Positions 8,443 through 16,158 of a stretch of 49,183 bases of DNA are shown here, in pieces. Below the pieces are notes generated by a model that ran no database searches, had not been told where the DNA came from, and saw only the letters and a list, made by a program, of their open reading frames with translations. The stretch is from assembly GCA_963169455.1 (NCBI GenBank), contig CAUJDW010000068.1:1-49183 (forward strand), in the 5' to 3' direction. Source of the DNA: Bacteroidota bacterium (lineage in GTDB: Bacteria > Bacteroidota > Bacteroidia > Chitinophagales > Saprospiraceae). How positions within the stretch are numbered: position 1 is the first letter of the stretch; every line of letters starts with the position of its first letter. Made by a program: the position numbers and the translations under genes.

Positions 8443-9309
8443 TCAGAGGTAGATATCCAGGATTACCAGCAGCCCGAATACCAGGCTGGCGATGCCGTTG
8501 GTGGTAAAAAAAGCCAGGTTGACCCTGCTCAGGTCGTTGGGTTTGACCAGGGTGTGCTGGTAAACGAGCAGCCCGATGAATATAGCCGCCGCCAGCCAGT
8601 GCAGCCAGCCGAAGGCCGGGTATTGCAGAAAAAGCAGATAGGCCGCCAGTATGATGAGCGCAGCGCTGCCCAGGTGCAACAAGGAGGAAAGCCTCAGCGC
8701 TCCGCGCCTTCCCAGCGCTGCCGGAATGGAATACAGGTTCAGCGAGCGGTCGAATTCGTCGTCCTGCAGGGCATAAATGATGTCGAAGCCGGAAACCCAG
8801 AGCAGTACGGCGCCGGAATAAAGCAGTGGGATAAGGCTGAAACTACCCATGACGGCCAGGTAGGCGCCGATGGGCGCCAGGGAAAGCCCCAGCCCCAGCA
8901 CGAAGTGGCAAAGAGCGGTAAAGCGCTTGGTATAGCTGTAGCCCAGCACCACCAGCAATGCCAGGGGCGATAGGTAAAAACACAGGCTGTTGATGAAATA
9001 GGCAGTACCGATAAAAAAGGCGCTGTTCAGCAGGACGAAAAGCAGGGCGGAACGGGGGCTGACCAGGCCTGCGGGAATTTCCCGCATGGACGTCCGCGGG
9101 TTTTTTCCATCGATATGCCGGTCCAGGTAGCGGTTGAAGCCCATAGCCGCGCTGCGGGCGAAAACCATGCACAAGAGCACCAGAACGAACAGGCGCAGGC
9201 TCAGGCCCTGCCCGGAATCCAGCGTGGCTATGAAGAAGCCCAGGAGGGCAAAAGGCAGAGCGAAAATGGTGTGGGCAAACTTGACGAGAGATAGAAATTT
9301 TTTCATCAA
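8443..9309 (-). CDS. UbiA-type polyprenyltransferase (TIGR01475-like)
   Basis: A 288-residue inner-membrane prenyltransferase with about eight or nine hydrophobic helices. The first aspartate-rich motif is NRYLDRHID (59-67) and the second is QDDEFD (182-187); these bind prenyl diphosphate through magnesium. The N-terminus (LVKFAHTIFALPFALLGF) is typical of the 'putative 4-hydroxybenzoate polyprenyltransferase' group found in menaquinone-making bacteria. In those organisms it probably acts in a quinone pathway such as the futalosine route (MqnP) rather than ubiquinone synthesis; this is inference from lineage. A clear AGGAG precedes the start. A strong terminator separates it from the DUF1573 gene upstream, so it likely has its own promoter. 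Confidence 0.87.
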   Translation of the reverse strand: MMKKFLSLVKFAHTIFALPFALLGFFIATLDSGQGLSLRLFVLVLLCMVFARSAAMGFNRYLDRHIDGKNPRTSMREIPAGLVSPRSALLFVLLNSAFFIGTAYFINSLCFYLSPLALLVVLGYSYTKRFTALCHFVLGLGLSLAPIGAYLAVMGSFSLIPLLYSGAVLLWVSGFDIIYALQDDEFDRSLNLYSIPAALGRRGALRLSSLLHLGSAALIILAAYLLFLQYPAFGWLHWLAAAIFIGLLVYQHTLVKPNDLSRVNLAFFTTNGIASLVFGLLVILDIYL

Positions 9310-9340
9310 CTCCTTGTTTTTTCGGATTCCGCCAAAATAA

Positions 9341-9380
9341 ATAAAGCCTGTAAGATTTTGTTCAATCTCACAGGCTTTAT
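9341..9380 (-). terminator. Intrinsic terminator after the DUF1573 gene
   Basis: Arms 9341-9351 and 9370-9380 (ATAAAGCCTGT / ACAGGCTTTAT) pair perfectly over 11 bp. One mismatch follows, then an inner 5-bp stem (AGATT / AATCT) around a 6-nt loop. Read on the minus strand the hairpin is followed by a T-rich run (TATTTT). It sits 25 bp past the DUF1573 stop codon and 32 bp before the prenyltransferase start. Confidence 0.8.
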
Positions 9381-9404
9381 GCGGTTATGCCGAAGCAGTA
9401 AACC

Positions 9405-9935
9405 TTATTGCGTTACAGCCGGAGCGGTTTGTCCGCCGATAACTTCACCCTTGAGGTAAATGAAAGTCTGGGGCGGGTTGGTGTTGGCGGTGATGGTAAC
9501 CTTTTGGTTGCGCTTCCCGGCTTTGTTCTTGGAGTCGAAGTTCACCGTGATCTCGCCGGTGGCGCCCGGAGGGATCGGTTCGCGCGGCCAGCTCGGGACG
9601 GTGCAGCCGCAGCTGCCCTTTGCATTGCTCAGGATGAGGGGTTCGTTGCCCGTGTTTTTGAACTTATAGGTATGGGCGACTTTATCGCCGTCATTAACCG
9701 TGCCGAAGTCGAATTCAGTCTCTTCAAATGTCATGGTCGTAGTCGGGCCCGTGGGCACAGCAGCATCCTGGGCTGCAGGCTGAGCAGCGGCGGCAGGGTC
9801 GGCTGGTTGCACGGTATTGGGTGCTGTCAGGCTTTCGCGGGCTTCTTTCTGAGCGGCGCTCTCACTGTTGTTGCAGCTGGCCAGGAACCCCACAGCCAGA
9901 AGAGCAAGCGTTACTGTTTTGATCTGTTTCAGCAT
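9405..9935 (-). CDS. DUF1573-domain lipoprotein
   Basis: A 176-residue predicted lipoprotein (leader ending FLASC, Cys21). An Ala/Pro/Gln-rich linker (22-68) leads to a DUF1573 domain (about 70-165). Its hallmarks are FEETEFDFGTVNDGD, the HTYKFKNTGNEPL strand, the SNAKGSCGCTVPSWP cysteine motif, and IPPGATGEITVNFDSKNK. DUF1573 domains are Ig-like and related to the HYDIN/ASH group. They are abundant in Bacteroidota exported proteins and have no settled function. Monocistronic: a terminator follows it. Confidence 0.9.
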   Translation of the reverse strand: MLKQIKTVTLALLAVGFLASCNNSESAAQKEARESLTAPNTVQPADPAAAAQPAAQDAAVPTGPTTTMTFEETEFDFGTVNDGDKVAHTYKFKNTGNEPLILSNAKGSCGCTVPSWPREPIPPGATGEITVNFDSKNKAGKRNQKVTITANTNPPQTFIYLKGEVIGGQTAPAVTQ

Positions 9936-10096
9936 TGGAAAAAATGTTTTTGGTTAAGATAAATGCGGTTTTCGACAATCAGGCTGCAGGCTTTGCGGCT
10001 GGCAGCTTACAAGGGCCAAAGTTAATAAAACGGGGCTTGCCAGCCGTTAAACAGTTTTGAACTTTTGTTAATGAGGTGTTAATGGCTCGTTTACAG

Positions 10097-10104
10097 TATA
10101 TTTG
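10097..10104 (+). promoter_or_regulatory. Consensus -7 box before the CLC gene
   Basis: TATATTTG is a perfect TAnnTTTG. It lies 19 bp before the ATG at 10124, so a transcript from it would start near 10110, downstream of the earlier in-frame ATG codons at 10076 and 10082. This is why the start at 10124 is preferred. No clear TTG is found at the expected spacing upstream. Confidence 0.5.
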
Positions 10105-10123
10105 CACCTCAACTACCCGGCGC

Positions 10124-11926
10124 ATGGCTTTCTCCTGGTTGGAAAACATTCTGCGGTATTCCAGGCACTATACCTTCCGGGCCATCCGGTGGGCTTCCCG
10201 GCGCATTTCCGGCCAGAATTACCAGATACTGGCCAGTATCATCATCGGCATCGTCTCGGGCCTGGTAGCTGTGGGGCTGAAGTTTCTGGTGTCCCTTGTC
10301 AAAGGGTGGATACAGGGTAGTGACCCCACGCGTGAACGGCTCGTTTTCGTTTTTCTGCCACTTATCGGCGTGCTGCTGACCCTTGCCTTCATCCGCTTCG
10401 TGCTGCGCCGCCCCCTCGCGCCCGGGCTCAGCGAACTGATCAACTCCATATCGAACAAGAAGGTCAACATTCCGAACTACGAGACCTACGCCCATGTAGT
10501 GAGCAGTTCGCTGACGGTAGGCTTCGGCGGCTCGGTAGGGCTGGAGGCTCCCATTATCCGTACAGGTTCGGCTGTGGGGGCCAACCTGGCGCGGCTGCTG
10601 CAGGTAGGCCGCAGGAAGCAAACGCTGTTCCTGGCCTGCGGGGCGGCGGCCGGCATGGCCGCCATCTTCAACAGCCCGGTAGCGGGGGTCATTTTCGCCT
10701 TCGAAGTATTGCTTACCGAAATGGCCCTGCATTCCTTCATTCCCCTGCTGATCTCGGCAGCTACAGGCGCTGTGGTGGCCAAGCTGGTGTATTATGAGCA
10801 ACTGTTCTTTCTGCCCACCCTCGACTGGCCGCCGCAGTCTATTCCGTATTACCTGGCCCTGGGCGCGCTCTGCGGGCTCTTGTCGGTTTTCATGATCCGG
10901 GCCAGCCTGCGCACCATCGATTATTTTGAAAAGCTGAAAAACCCCTTTCTGCGCATAGGCCTGGGCGGGCTGGCCATCGGTTTGCTCGTCTTCCTGATGC
11001 CGCCCCTCTTCGGTGAAGGTTACGGAACAGTGAACAACCTGCTGGCAGGGCGCCCCGGTGCGCTGGTCAGCCACAGCCCCTTTTACCTGTTGGCGGACAA
11101 CACCCTCTTCCTCATCGCCTTTGCGGCCGCCCTGTTGTTCGCCAAGGTCTTTGCCAGTTCCATTACCATAGCCATTGGGGGCAACGGGGGGTTTTTCGCT
11201 CCATCGATGTTCCTCGGCGCCACCCTGGGCTTCGCCTTTTCTCAAAGCCTCAGCCTGCTGGGATTCAGCCACATGCAGGATGCCAACTTCATCGCAGCCG
11301 CCATGGCGGGCCTGCTCAGCGGGGTCTTCAAATCGCCGCTTACCGGCATCTTTTTTATCGCCGAACTGACGGGCGGCTATGGGTTGTTCGTCCCGCTGAT
11401 GCTGGCCTCCGCCCTCTCCTATTTCGTCTCCCTGTACTTCGAACCCTATTCCATCTTTACCCGCGACCTGTTTAACAAGGGCCTTTGGCTGCCCGCATAC
11501 GAACGCGACCTGAACATACTGAAAACCATGAACGTAGCCGCGCTCATGGAGGTGAACTTCTACGCCGTCCGCCCCGAGATGCCCCTCGGGCAATTTGTAC
11601 GCGTCATCGCCAAATCGCGCCGCAATGTCTTCCCCGTCATCGACGCCAGCGGCTACCTCAAAGGCATCGTCCTGCTGGATGATGTGCGGGAAATCATGTT
11701 TGACACCAATAAACACGACAAGGTATTTATCCGCGACGCCATGCACAACCCTCCTGCCATAATCGACATCCACGACCCTATGGATAAGGTGATGAAACAG
11801 TTTGACTACCACAACGCCTGGAACCTCCCCGTAGTGGATAAGGGCAGATACCTGGGTTTCGTCTCCAAATCCTCGGTTTTCAACCGCTATCGGGAACTGC
11901 TGATCGAACGCAGCCGGGAAGTGTAG
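10124..11926 (+). CDS. CLC-family chloride channel/transporter with CBS domains
   Basis: A 600-residue integral membrane protein. The CLC core (about 30-455) shows the conserved loops: GSVGLEAP with the gating-type Glu at residue 141 (equivalent to E148 of the E. coli exchanger), AAAGMAAIFNSPVAG, and GGNGGFFAPSMFLGA. Two CBS domains occupy about 475-600 and probably bind adenine nucleotides to control gating. The gating glutamate argues for coupled Cl-/H+ exchange, but the proton glutamate was not located, so channel or exchanger is open. The frame extends 16 codons further upstream; the start at 10124 is chosen because of the -7 box at 10097. About 190 bp of non-coding sequence separates it from the next gene. 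Confidence 0.93.
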   Translation: MAFSWLENILRYSRHYTFRAIRWASRRISGQNYQILASIIIGIVSGLVAVGLKFLVSLVKGWIQGSDPTRERLVFVFLPLIGVLLTLAFIRFVLRRPLAPGLSELINSISNKKVNIPNYETYAHVVSSSLTVGFGGSVGLEAPIIRTGSAVGANLARLLQVGRRKQTLFLACGAAAGMAAIFNSPVAGVIFAFEVLLTEMALHSFIPLLISAATGAVVAKLVYYEQLFFLPTLDWPPQSIPYYLALGALCGLLSVFMIRASLRTIDYFEKLKNPFLRIGLGGLAIGLLVFLMPPLFGEGYGTVNNLLAGRPGALVSHSPFYLLADNTLFLIAFAAALLFAKVFASSITIAIGGNGGFFAPSMFLGATLGFAFSQSLSLLGFSHMQDANFIAAAMAGLLSGVFKSPLTGIFFIAELTGGYGLFVPLMLASALSYFVSLYFEPYSIFTRDLFNKGLWLPAYERDLNILKTMNVAALMEVNFYAVRPEMPLGQFVRVIAKSRRNVFPVIDASGYLKGIVLLDDVREIMFDTNKHDKVFIRDAMHNPPAIIDIHDPMDKVMKQFDYHNAWNLPVVDKGRYLGFVSKSSVFNRYRELLIERSREV

Positions 11927-12118
11927 AGTGGCGGGCAGTATGGCAGAGCCCGAAGGCTTAGCGTTTCTGGTTTCTGGTTCCTGGTTTTTACCCGGCTTAG
12001 CGCAGCGAGGCCGAGCCTCGTTTCCGGCCGCAGGCTTCTTAAAAGCGGGAAGAGGGAAATTAAAGCATACAAGCCCAAAAATGACTATCTTTTCCGGCCT
12101 TTAAGCACTATTGCCGGG
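11927..12118. other. Intergenic stretch with short degenerate repeats
   Basis: No gene is seen. Bases about 11964-11990 are imperfect TTTCTGG/TTCCTGG repeats, similar in style to the array at 24121-24187. TATCTTTT at 12086-12093 is a weak -7-like box, 25 bp before the start codon of the AAA gene. Confidence 0.4.
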
Positions 12119-14392
12119 ATGAACATAATCAACTACCCCTTATTGTATTTTCAGATGAAGGAAGACGCCTTGCTGGGCATCCTCATCGGAGCCGGCATAG
12201 AGGCCATGGCCGGCGACCTGCGCAGCCTGAAGGCCACTCTGCTGGACTACCTTCAGAAGCGGTACAAAAAATACGATGATTATCCCATCGTGGATTTAAA
12301 AGAGCCACGGCTCAGGATGGTTGAGGTGGGCATCAGGCCAGCCTACCGCGACAAGTCGGGGTCCTATCCCATGTCACATACCCTGCAGGTGCGGATACCG
12401 GCGGTGTACGGGCAAAGTGAACAGGGGCATTACGAATGTTATCTCCCCCTGGCCAATGAGAGCTTCTATTACTATGACCCCAGGCAGTTTGAACACCTGG
12501 TGCAGCACGCCGCCCTTTCCCTGCTCACCTATTACAGCCCGGAACAGTTGCACCGCCTGCTCCGGCGCCCCCGGCCCCATCTGGACACGCTTAGCCTGAA
12601 GGTCAATTTCAAACGAAATCTCTACGGAGGGGGCTTCGATTTTGAAAGGAAATTTGAAGTACTCAACCGGCTGGCGGAAGCTTTCCCGCCGAAAAAGAAC
12701 GTCCTGCGCAGCTCGACGGCCATGCCGGAAGCCGCCTGGGAGCGGGAAGGGGAAGTCAGGGAAGTGGTGGAGAAACTCCTGGGCGCCCGCTCCAACGTGC
12801 TGGTGGTGGGCCGGGCCGGGACCGGTAAAAGCGCTGTACTGCGGCAGGCCATCAAAAAAATCACCAGCCAGTCGAGGCGCCAGCACCTGGATTTTACTTT
12901 TTGGCGCATTCTGCCGCAGCGCATCACCGCCAGCACCAAATACCTGGGCGAATGGGAAGAGCTATGCGAAAAACTCGCCGAAGAGCTGCAAGCCGCCAAT
13001 GGCATCCTGTGGGTGGAAAATGTGGCGCAGCTCCTGCAGATAGGGGGCGAAGGCCCGGAAGACAGCGTAGGGGCCTTCCTCCGGCCTTTGCTTCAGCGGG
13101 GAATGCTGCAGATAGTCGGCGAGGCCAGCCCGCAGGAGATTGAAAGCATGCGCCGGCTGCTGCCCGGTTTCGCCGAAAACTTCCAGGTAGTGTTGCTGGA
13201 AGAAATGGAGGAAAAAAAAGCCCAGGCCGTCCTCCGGGAATTTGCTGCTTATGCCGGGAAAAACCTCCGGATACACATTACGGAACCCGCCCTGCAACTG
13301 GCCTACCAGCTGTTGCTGCGGCACTATCCCTATGAGGGGTTTCCGGGCAAAGGCATCCGGTTCCTGGGGCATTGCATCAGCGAAGCCATGCAGCGCAAGG
13401 AAGCTGAAGTGGGGCCCAGGGAAACCGTGGCGCAATTCGCCCGGCAAACCGGGCTTCCCGAGTTGTTCCTCAGAGACGACCTGCTGCTGGATGTGGCAGG
13501 CTTGTACCAGTATTTCAACAGCAGGATCATCGGGCAGCCTGCCGCTACTGAAAAACTGGCTGCACTGGTCAAGATTTACAAAGCCGGGCTCAACAACCCC
13601 TATAAACCGATCAGCACCCTTATTTTCGCCGGCCCGACGGGGGTCGGAAAGACCGCAAGCGCCAAGGCCCTGGCCGACTATTTCTTCGGCAAAGGGCAGC
13701 GCAAATCGCCTCTGATCCGCATTGACATGAGCGAGTTCCAGTATCCCGGGCAGATCGTCCGCCTCATTGGCTCGGGGCGCGAGCCGGGGCAGCTGGCCAA
13801 AGAGATTCGCGAGCGCCCCTTCGCAGTGCTGCTGCTGGATGAAGCCGAGAAGGCCGACCCCTCCATTTTCGACGCCCTGCTCGGCGTGCTGGATGAGGGC
13901 CTGCTGCTGGATGCATACGGGCGGGAAGCCAACTTCCGCAACACCATCATCATCATGACCACCAACCTGGGCGCCGGAGGCCGAAAATCCATCGGTTTCC
14001 AGCAGGGCGAAGAAGACGAAAGCGCCTACCTCTCCGCCATCAACCACCCTTTCCGGCCGGAATTCATCAACCGCATCGACAGCATCGTCGTTTTCCGGCC
14101 GCTCGGCGCCGATGACATGCGCAAGATCACGCTCAAAGAGCTGGAAGCGTTGAAACAGCGGGAAGGGCTCACCAAACGGGGCATCGAGGCTGCCTTCACC
14201 GACAGGCTGGCCAGCCACCTGGCAGGCACAGGCTTCGACGAGCGCTACGGCGCCAGGCCTCTTCAGCGAAGCATCGAACAGCAACTGGTCATCCCCATCG
14301 CCAACTGGCTGCTGGCAAACCCCAAAGCTTCCAACTGCCGCCTGGTGCTGGACTACGACGGCAAAGTAACCATCACCTCTGAAAAGCTGTGA
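12119..14392 (+). CDS. Clp/Hsp100-like double AAA ATPase with unusual N-domain
   Basis: A 757-residue protein with two AAA modules. The first has a good Walker A (GRAGTGKS, about 231-238) but a poor Walker B: the expected acidic pair reads ILWVEN. The second is complete: GPTGVGKT (505-512), VLLLDEAEKA (about 570-579), a sensor-like IIIMTTNLGA, and a ClpB/ClpA-type C-terminal subdomain (FDERYGARPLQRSIEQ). Residues 1-200 are not the usual Clp N-domain and match no domain I recognise. No ClpP-binding IGF/IGL loop was found. A disaggregase or unfoldase role is likely; the substrate is unknown. The DUF819 gene overlaps its stop by 4 bp, so the two are probably co-translated. Confidence 0.85.
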   Translation: MNIINYPLLYFQMKEDALLGILIGAGIEAMAGDLRSLKATLLDYLQKRYKKYDDYPIVDLKEPRLRMVEVGIRPAYRDKSGSYPMSHTLQVRIPAVYGQSEQGHYECYLPLANESFYYYDPRQFEHLVQHAALSLLTYYSPEQLHRLLRRPRPHLDTLSLKVNFKRNLYGGGFDFERKFEVLNRLAEAFPPKKNVLRSSTAMPEAAWEREGEVREVVEKLLGARSNVLVVGRAGTGKSAVLRQAIKKITSQSRRQHLDFTFWRILPQRITASTKYLGEWEELCEKLAEELQAANGILWVENVAQLLQIGGEGPEDSVGAFLRPLLQRGMLQIVGEASPQEIESMRRLLPGFAENFQVVLLEEMEEKKAQAVLREFAAYAGKNLRIHITEPALQLAYQLLLRHYPYEGFPGKGIRFLGHCISEAMQRKEAEVGPRETVAQFARQTGLPELFLRDDLLLDVAGLYQYFNSRIIGQPAATEKLAALVKIYKAGLNNPYKPISTLIFAGPTGVGKTASAKALADYFFGKGQRKSPLIRIDMSEFQYPGQIVRLIGSGREPGQLAKEIRERPFAVLLLDEAEKADPSIFDALLGVLDEGLLLDAYGREANFRNTIIIMTTNLGAGGRKSIGFQQGEEDESAYLSAINHPFRPEFINRIDSIVVFRPLGADDMRKITLKELEALKQREGLTKRGIEAAFTDRLASHLAGTGFDERYGARPLQRSIEQQLVIPIANWLLANPKASNCRLVLDYDGKVTITSEKL

Positions 14393-15528
14393 ACGCTATG
14401 CTCTGGACCGCCCTGCAGGCCGCCATCATCCTCGGTTTCCCCTTTCTGGCGCGCCGGTCGGCCCGAAGCAGCCACATGCCCGGCTGGCTAAGCCCCGTCG
14501 TCCTGTGTTACGCACTCGGCATCCTCCTGGGCAACCTCCGGCTTTTTCCCCTCGACGACGGCCTGTCAACGGCTTTCACGGAATTCACCATCGTGATGGC
14601 CATTCCGCTGATGTTGTACGCCACCGACCTGCCGCAGTGGTTGCGGCACGCCAGAGGCAGCTTGTTCAGTTTCCTGCTGTGCGCCTTCAGTGGCTTGCTG
14701 GCCACCGCCCTGGCTGCTTTTCTGTTCCACAAACAAGAACCGGACGCCTGGATTATCTCGGGCATGCTGGTAGGCGTGTACACCGGCGGCACACCCAATA
14801 TGCAGGCCATCGGGCTGGCTCTGGAAGCGCCGCAGGAAACGATCATCCTGCTCAACGCGGCCGACATCCTGCTGGGGGGCATATACTTGTTATTCCTCAC
14901 TTCTGTTGCCCCGCGGGCATACGGCTCCTTCCTGCGGCCTTTCCACTGGGCGGGGGAAGCAGGCGAAGGCGGCGGCGAGCAGGCCGTTGCCCCAGGCATC
15001 AACTACCGGCACAGCGTGCTTGCCATGGCCCTCACGCTGGGCATCATCGGGCTGTCGCTGGGCGCCTGCCGGCTGGCTTTCGGCAACTTCGGGCAAGTAG
15101 CTTTCATTATGCTGATGCTGACCACCCTGAGCATCGCCGCTTCTTTCCATCCCCGGGTGCGCAGGCTGGAGAGCACTTTCGAAAGCGGTGAGTATTTCCT
15201 GCTGATGTTCAGCGTGGCCCTCGGCATGCTGGCCGATTTTTCCGAGATCATCGCCCATGGAGCGGATATCATCGCCTTCACGGCTGTAGCCCTGTCGTGC
15301 ACCATTCTGCTGCACCTGCTGCTGGCCTACCTGTTCCGCATCGACCGCGACACCATGCTCTTCACTTCGGTGGCCGCCATCTACGGCCCGGCATTTATCG
15401 GGCAGATCGCCATCGTGACAGGCAATCGCAAGCTCATCTTTTCGGGTGTCGCCATGGGCCTGCTCGGTTACGCTATTGGCAATTACCTGGGAATAGGGCT
15501 GGCCTACCTTTTGAAAGCCCTGCTTTGA
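14389..15528 (+). CDS. DUF819-family membrane protein
   Basis: A 379-residue, very hydrophobic protein with about 10-11 predicted membrane helices, matching the DUF819 family (YjcL-like; sometimes described as gluconate-permease-like). Typical segments are GMLVGVYTGGTPNMQAIG in the first half and FTSVAAIYGPAFIGQIAI in the second. Both are glycine-rich re-entrant-like stretches, suggesting an inverted-repeat transporter fold. A GTG at 14389 overlaps the AAA stop codon (GTGA); an ATG at 14398 is the alternative start. Substrate unknown. Stable pairing with an AAA ATPase is not something I recognise from this family. Confidence 0.85.
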   Translation: MNAMLWTALQAAIILGFPFLARRSARSSHMPGWLSPVVLCYALGILLGNLRLFPLDDGLSTAFTEFTIVMAIPLMLYATDLPQWLRHARGSLFSFLLCAFSGLLATALAAFLFHKQEPDAWIISGMLVGVYTGGTPNMQAIGLALEAPQETIILLNAADILLGGIYLLFLTSVAPRAYGSFLRPFHWAGEAGEGGGEQAVAPGINYRHSVLAMALTLGIIGLSLGACRLAFGNFGQVAFIMLMLTTLSIAASFHPRVRRLESTFESGEYFLLMFSVALGMLADFSEIIAHGADIIAFTAVALSCTILLHLLLAYLFRIDRDTMLFTSVAAIYGPAFIGQIAIVTGNRKLIFSGVAMGLLGYAIGNYLGIGLAYLLKALL

Positions 15529-15586
15529 GGCCATATCTGGCATTTTTCCGTTTATGTCATTAAATTGTAAGGCAAAAAGGCGAACG

Positions 15587-16123
15587 ATGCCCGAACACCC
15601 TCTCCCAAAGGCCGGCGGACTGGAAAAGCTCTATCCGGAAGTTTACGAACAGCTCAAACAGCTGGCGCACCGTCAACTGCTCAGTGAACGCTCCAACCAC
15701 ACGCTGAACACCACCGGGCTGGTGCACGAAGCATATCTGAAAATGGCCGCCCAGCGCAAACAAGACTTTATAAACCGCCCCCAGTTTTTCGCGCTGGCTG
15801 CACAATCCATGCGCCGCATCCTCATCGATTACGCCCGAAGGCAACAAAGTAAGAAAGGAGGCGGAGGCAAACTGCTGGTCACCCTGGAAGAAGCGGAAGC
15901 CGTCGAAATAACTGCCGGAGACCTCATCGCCCTGCACGAGGCCATGGGCCATTATCAAAAGCTGAGCCGGCGCGGAGCGCAGATCATCGAACTTTGGTTC
16001 TTTGGCGGCTTCCGGCAGGAGGAAGTCGCCGAACTACTAGGCATATCGCCTGCCACCGTGCGCCGCGAGTGGGCCCTGGCCCGCGCCTGGCTGAGCCGCG
16101 AAGTAAAACGGATACAGCAATAG
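15587..16123 (+). CDS. ECF sigma factor, TIGR02999-like
   Basis: A 178-residue sigma-70-family factor with region 2 (about 12-85; TLNTTGLVHEAYLKM and QSMRRILIDYARRQQ) and region 4 (about 115-175; ELWFFGGFRQEEVAELLGISPATVRREW). This pattern matches the TIGR02999 group, whose members commonly sit beside Ser/Thr kinase genes, as here. The kinase gene starts 35 bp downstream. No anti-sigma factor is visible, so phosphorylation by the neighbouring kinase is the attractive control route (inference). The start at 15587 follows AAAAAGGCG; an in-frame ATG at 15554 would add 11 residues unlike the family. Confidence 0.9.
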   Translation: MPEHPLPKAGGLEKLYPEVYEQLKQLAHRQLLSERSNHTLNTTGLVHEAYLKMAAQRKQDFINRPQFFALAAQSMRRILIDYARRQQSKKGGGGKLLVTLEEAEAVEITAGDLIALHEAMGHYQKLSRRGAQIIELWFFGGFRQEEVAELLGISPATVRREWALARAWLSREVKRIQQ

Positions 16124-16158
16124 CGCCCCGCATTCCCAACCATCCCAAAACCCGAAAC

